Assembly: GCF_028473645.1 (NCBI RefSeq) | Contig: NZ_CP097269.1 | Location: 5,231,501 to 5,295,500 of the forward strand | Length of the DNA: 64,000 nt | Direction: 5' to 3' | From: Acidovorax sp. GBBC 1281 | GTDB taxonomy: Bacteria > Pseudomonadota > Gammaproteobacteria > Burkholderiales > Burkholderiaceae_C | The notes under the pieces: model-generated | Seen by the model: the letters and a program-made list of their open reading frames with translations, nothing else | The model's database searches: none | Told to the model about the DNA's origin: nothing | In this document: one piece after another, positions 63,401 through 64,000 of the stretch | How the letters are laid out: each line of letters opens with the position of its first letter | How positions within the stretch are numbered: the first letter of the stretch is position 1 | Translations under genes and position numbers: made by a program

Positions 63401-64000
63401 CGTCCCCTTGCGGCGCTGGATGCTGCAACACGCAGGTTGGGTGAGTTGCCAACGACGCTGGTTGTCCAGCTACTTGACGGCGCAGTGCCTGAGCTTAATG
63501 CGTCAGCACGGGGCGGTGGGAACCTCAGTATTTACAACATTGAGCATGCCTTTGATGAACTCCGCAAGCGGGGCGACATCACCCCTGACGACATAGCTGC
63601 TCTGGAGTTCAGGTACCTGCCGGTCTTTCATTTGCGTCGGCAGCCGCTCGTACTCCACACTCTGTTGGTGCAACGGCCTCAAATGTTCATGGACGCGATT
63701 TGCGCAGTGTTCAAGCCGGCGAATCGGGAGCCAGAGCCTGTGTCGGAGGGGGCTGAGAAGCTCGCAGTTGCCGCGTACGAGCTTTTGACGGGCTTGCAGG
63801 TGCTTCCAGGGCAGAACGGCGCAGAGGTCGACTACTCCGCACTGTTGGCTTGGTGCCAAGAGGTTCGACTGATTGCGGATGAAGTCGACCGCGAAAAAAT
63901 TACGGACCAACGCATTGGCGCCCTGCTCGCACATGCACCTTTCAACCAAGCAGACGGAGCTTGGCCTCACGAGGCCGTTCGGGCCGTTATTGAGCACCTC
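60497..64000 (+). CDS. Large protein with PD-(D/E)xK-like N-terminus, partial
   Basis: The frame is open from ATG 60497 (GGGAGG seven bases before) to the right edge, giving 1168 residues with no stop. The first 170 residues resemble a restriction-endonuclease-like domain: D54 in VRGFDGVLEA, E74 in SIWEFGV and K84 as candidate PD-(D/E)xK residues, then SFVFVSPRTWDNPKKKLADW and DVLYLDGAMVEDWLCRAPAVSARFA. This block is known from the N-terminus of large bacterial defence-like proteins. The rest is a long helical repeat-like body (VLLAGRVQQAEDLVRKL, SPDEVVAFAIAAIRS, YAMARSCGRSLAVLARR) with no Walker A motif. GC is lower than in the core genome. A nuclease-type anti-phage protein is an inference. 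Confidence 0.75.
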   Translation, partial: MRWITALNLQQWADTLAARSVFPEMVADLIRASARDISNIRFPNGDKGQVRGFDGVLEAAGVPPYVPDGQSIWEFGVNAGAAAKAESDFEKRTKEVDKAKRMETSFVFVSPRTWDNPKKKLADWVDDKKKLGEWKDVLYLDGAMVEDWLCRAPAVSARFAKYELNCFPAAGVRSTDEFWDEYSTRFGPQLVEAVLLAGRVQQAEDLVRKLSEGVSKLPYAADSPDEVVAFAIAAIRSAPTDVRFFLEARTLVVDTEDAARQVATSGLSFLPRSQARQLAGLLAQKGPTVVSAGADDKKHDHEVLRRPSSTDLGHALEGMGFNSKYAYAMARSCGRSLAVLARRIPSGTAPRPEWIEKGAMLLPALLAGAWHVRSKSDQTVICGLASVQDYAACEAPLRQLAKLQDPPIDYVTDVWALRASVDAFVNLGHLIGAEHLERFSAAAREVFGKAIEPPKADEVYRPAEQRGADTHSHWLRDGMMNTLLHMAVLHEQAEFVVPGTTPQDYVNGIVRGLPGLSRDHRLLVSLQDQMALLAEAAPIPFLEALERLLEGDAMAIRPIFEEQKGLVGSHAYYYGVLWGLEVVAWDPRLLLRASVCLAKLAKIDPGGTVSNRPINSLRAIFLSWAPNTGANAAQRKGVLAHVLNTVPEVAWDLMVKLLPRPHDHSSPTQAPVFREFDETEVLTYAVVWDAQDFVVEQAIARAGTEPSRWTTLIDAMSQFPKDGFERMVAGLDLVLSSSAGEARFTVWDALRKEVNKHRTYAGTDWAVSEEALARIDPLLAQFAPQSAVEKSIWLFDDWMPDVPGKVDSDDPTEAIDAARHEAVLDVMRESGRQGLIELAQRSKQPQHVAMAARSLEFGFDELGQFFLQVLRAAPSVDVVAGSVLAEGATRFQGQWTHFARETFVLERVAPERVARILTALDESIQTWNYVQEYGPEVNDAYWRLKPSYFVRGDADELLFGVRRYLEYGRPLAALDAATRRLGELPTTLVVQLLDGAVPELNASARGGGNLSIYNIEHAFDELRKRGDITPDDIAALEFRYLPVFHLRRQPLVLHTLLVQRPQMFMDAICAVFKPANREPEPVSEGAEKLAVAAYELLTGLQVLPGQNGAEVDYSALLAWCQEVRLIADEVDREKITDQRIGALLAHAPFNQADGAWPHEAVRAVIEHL

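Overview
The window looks like a chromosomal segment of a GC-rich betaproteobacterium of the family Comamonadaceae, most like Acidovorax. This rests on the very high GC of the core genes, the protein families and their order (torF-glnK-amtB, glcE/glcF, imuA-imuB-dnaE2), and short dispersed repeats centred on CTAG. The genus is inferred; no rRNA or tRNA gene is present to confirm it, and no CRISPR array was seen.

Layout. 1-3737: the end of an AmpG-like muropeptide permease, an OmpR-type response regulator with its sensor kinase, and a prephenate-dehydratase-like protein behind a perfect operator-like palindrome. 3851-7336: an AT-richer acquired patch with a DUF6402 gene and a coupled small membrane protein. 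The DUF6402 gene is split at its fourth to seventh codons by an IS903-group element, which is itself split by an IS630-family element. 7453-13668: a minus-strand surface-polysaccharide and metabolism run (GT4, O-antigen ligase, GT2, zinc-finger protein, IlvE, small membrane protein, RadA). 13889-25089: mostly core metabolism and transport (lipoprotein, PanE-like reductase, GST, peptide-binding protein, LysR regulator, alanine racemase, LplT, EamA transporter, orphan TRAP binding protein, glutathione peroxidase). 25097-26954: a three-gene minus-strand cassette of unknown proteins whose first product ends in a glycine-zipper-like hydrophobic tail, as in pore-forming toxins. 27626-36402: a secreted protein with an internal duplication, a WYL regulator with two small partners, a ProQ/FinO RNA chaperone, glcE-yoaK-glcF and an SMP-30 hydrolase. 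36500-39356: a nitrogen-regulated torF-glnK-amtB operon with a convincing sigma-54 promoter, an NtrC-like site and a terminator. 39494-41788: SulP transporter plus beta-carbonic anhydrase.

From 43189 to the right edge the sequence changes character. The AAA-ATPase gene yifB (comM) is cut after codon 294 by DNA that starts with TGTGAG and carries two similar copies of an 11-base motif 20 bp apart, like the end of a Tn7-like transposon. What follows has lower GC. It holds a decayed IS3 remnant, an HTH regulator with an operator-like inverted repeat, many small unrecognised genes, a second copy of the IS630-family element, an SOS-boxed imuA-imuB-dnaE2-alkB mutagenesis/repair cassette, a secreted nuclease, an IstB relic, and a very large gene starting at 60497 that runs off the window. 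That last protein (1168 residues visible) has a PD-(D/E)xK-like N-terminus and a long helical body without a Walker A motif; it is the best candidate here for an undescribed defence protein.
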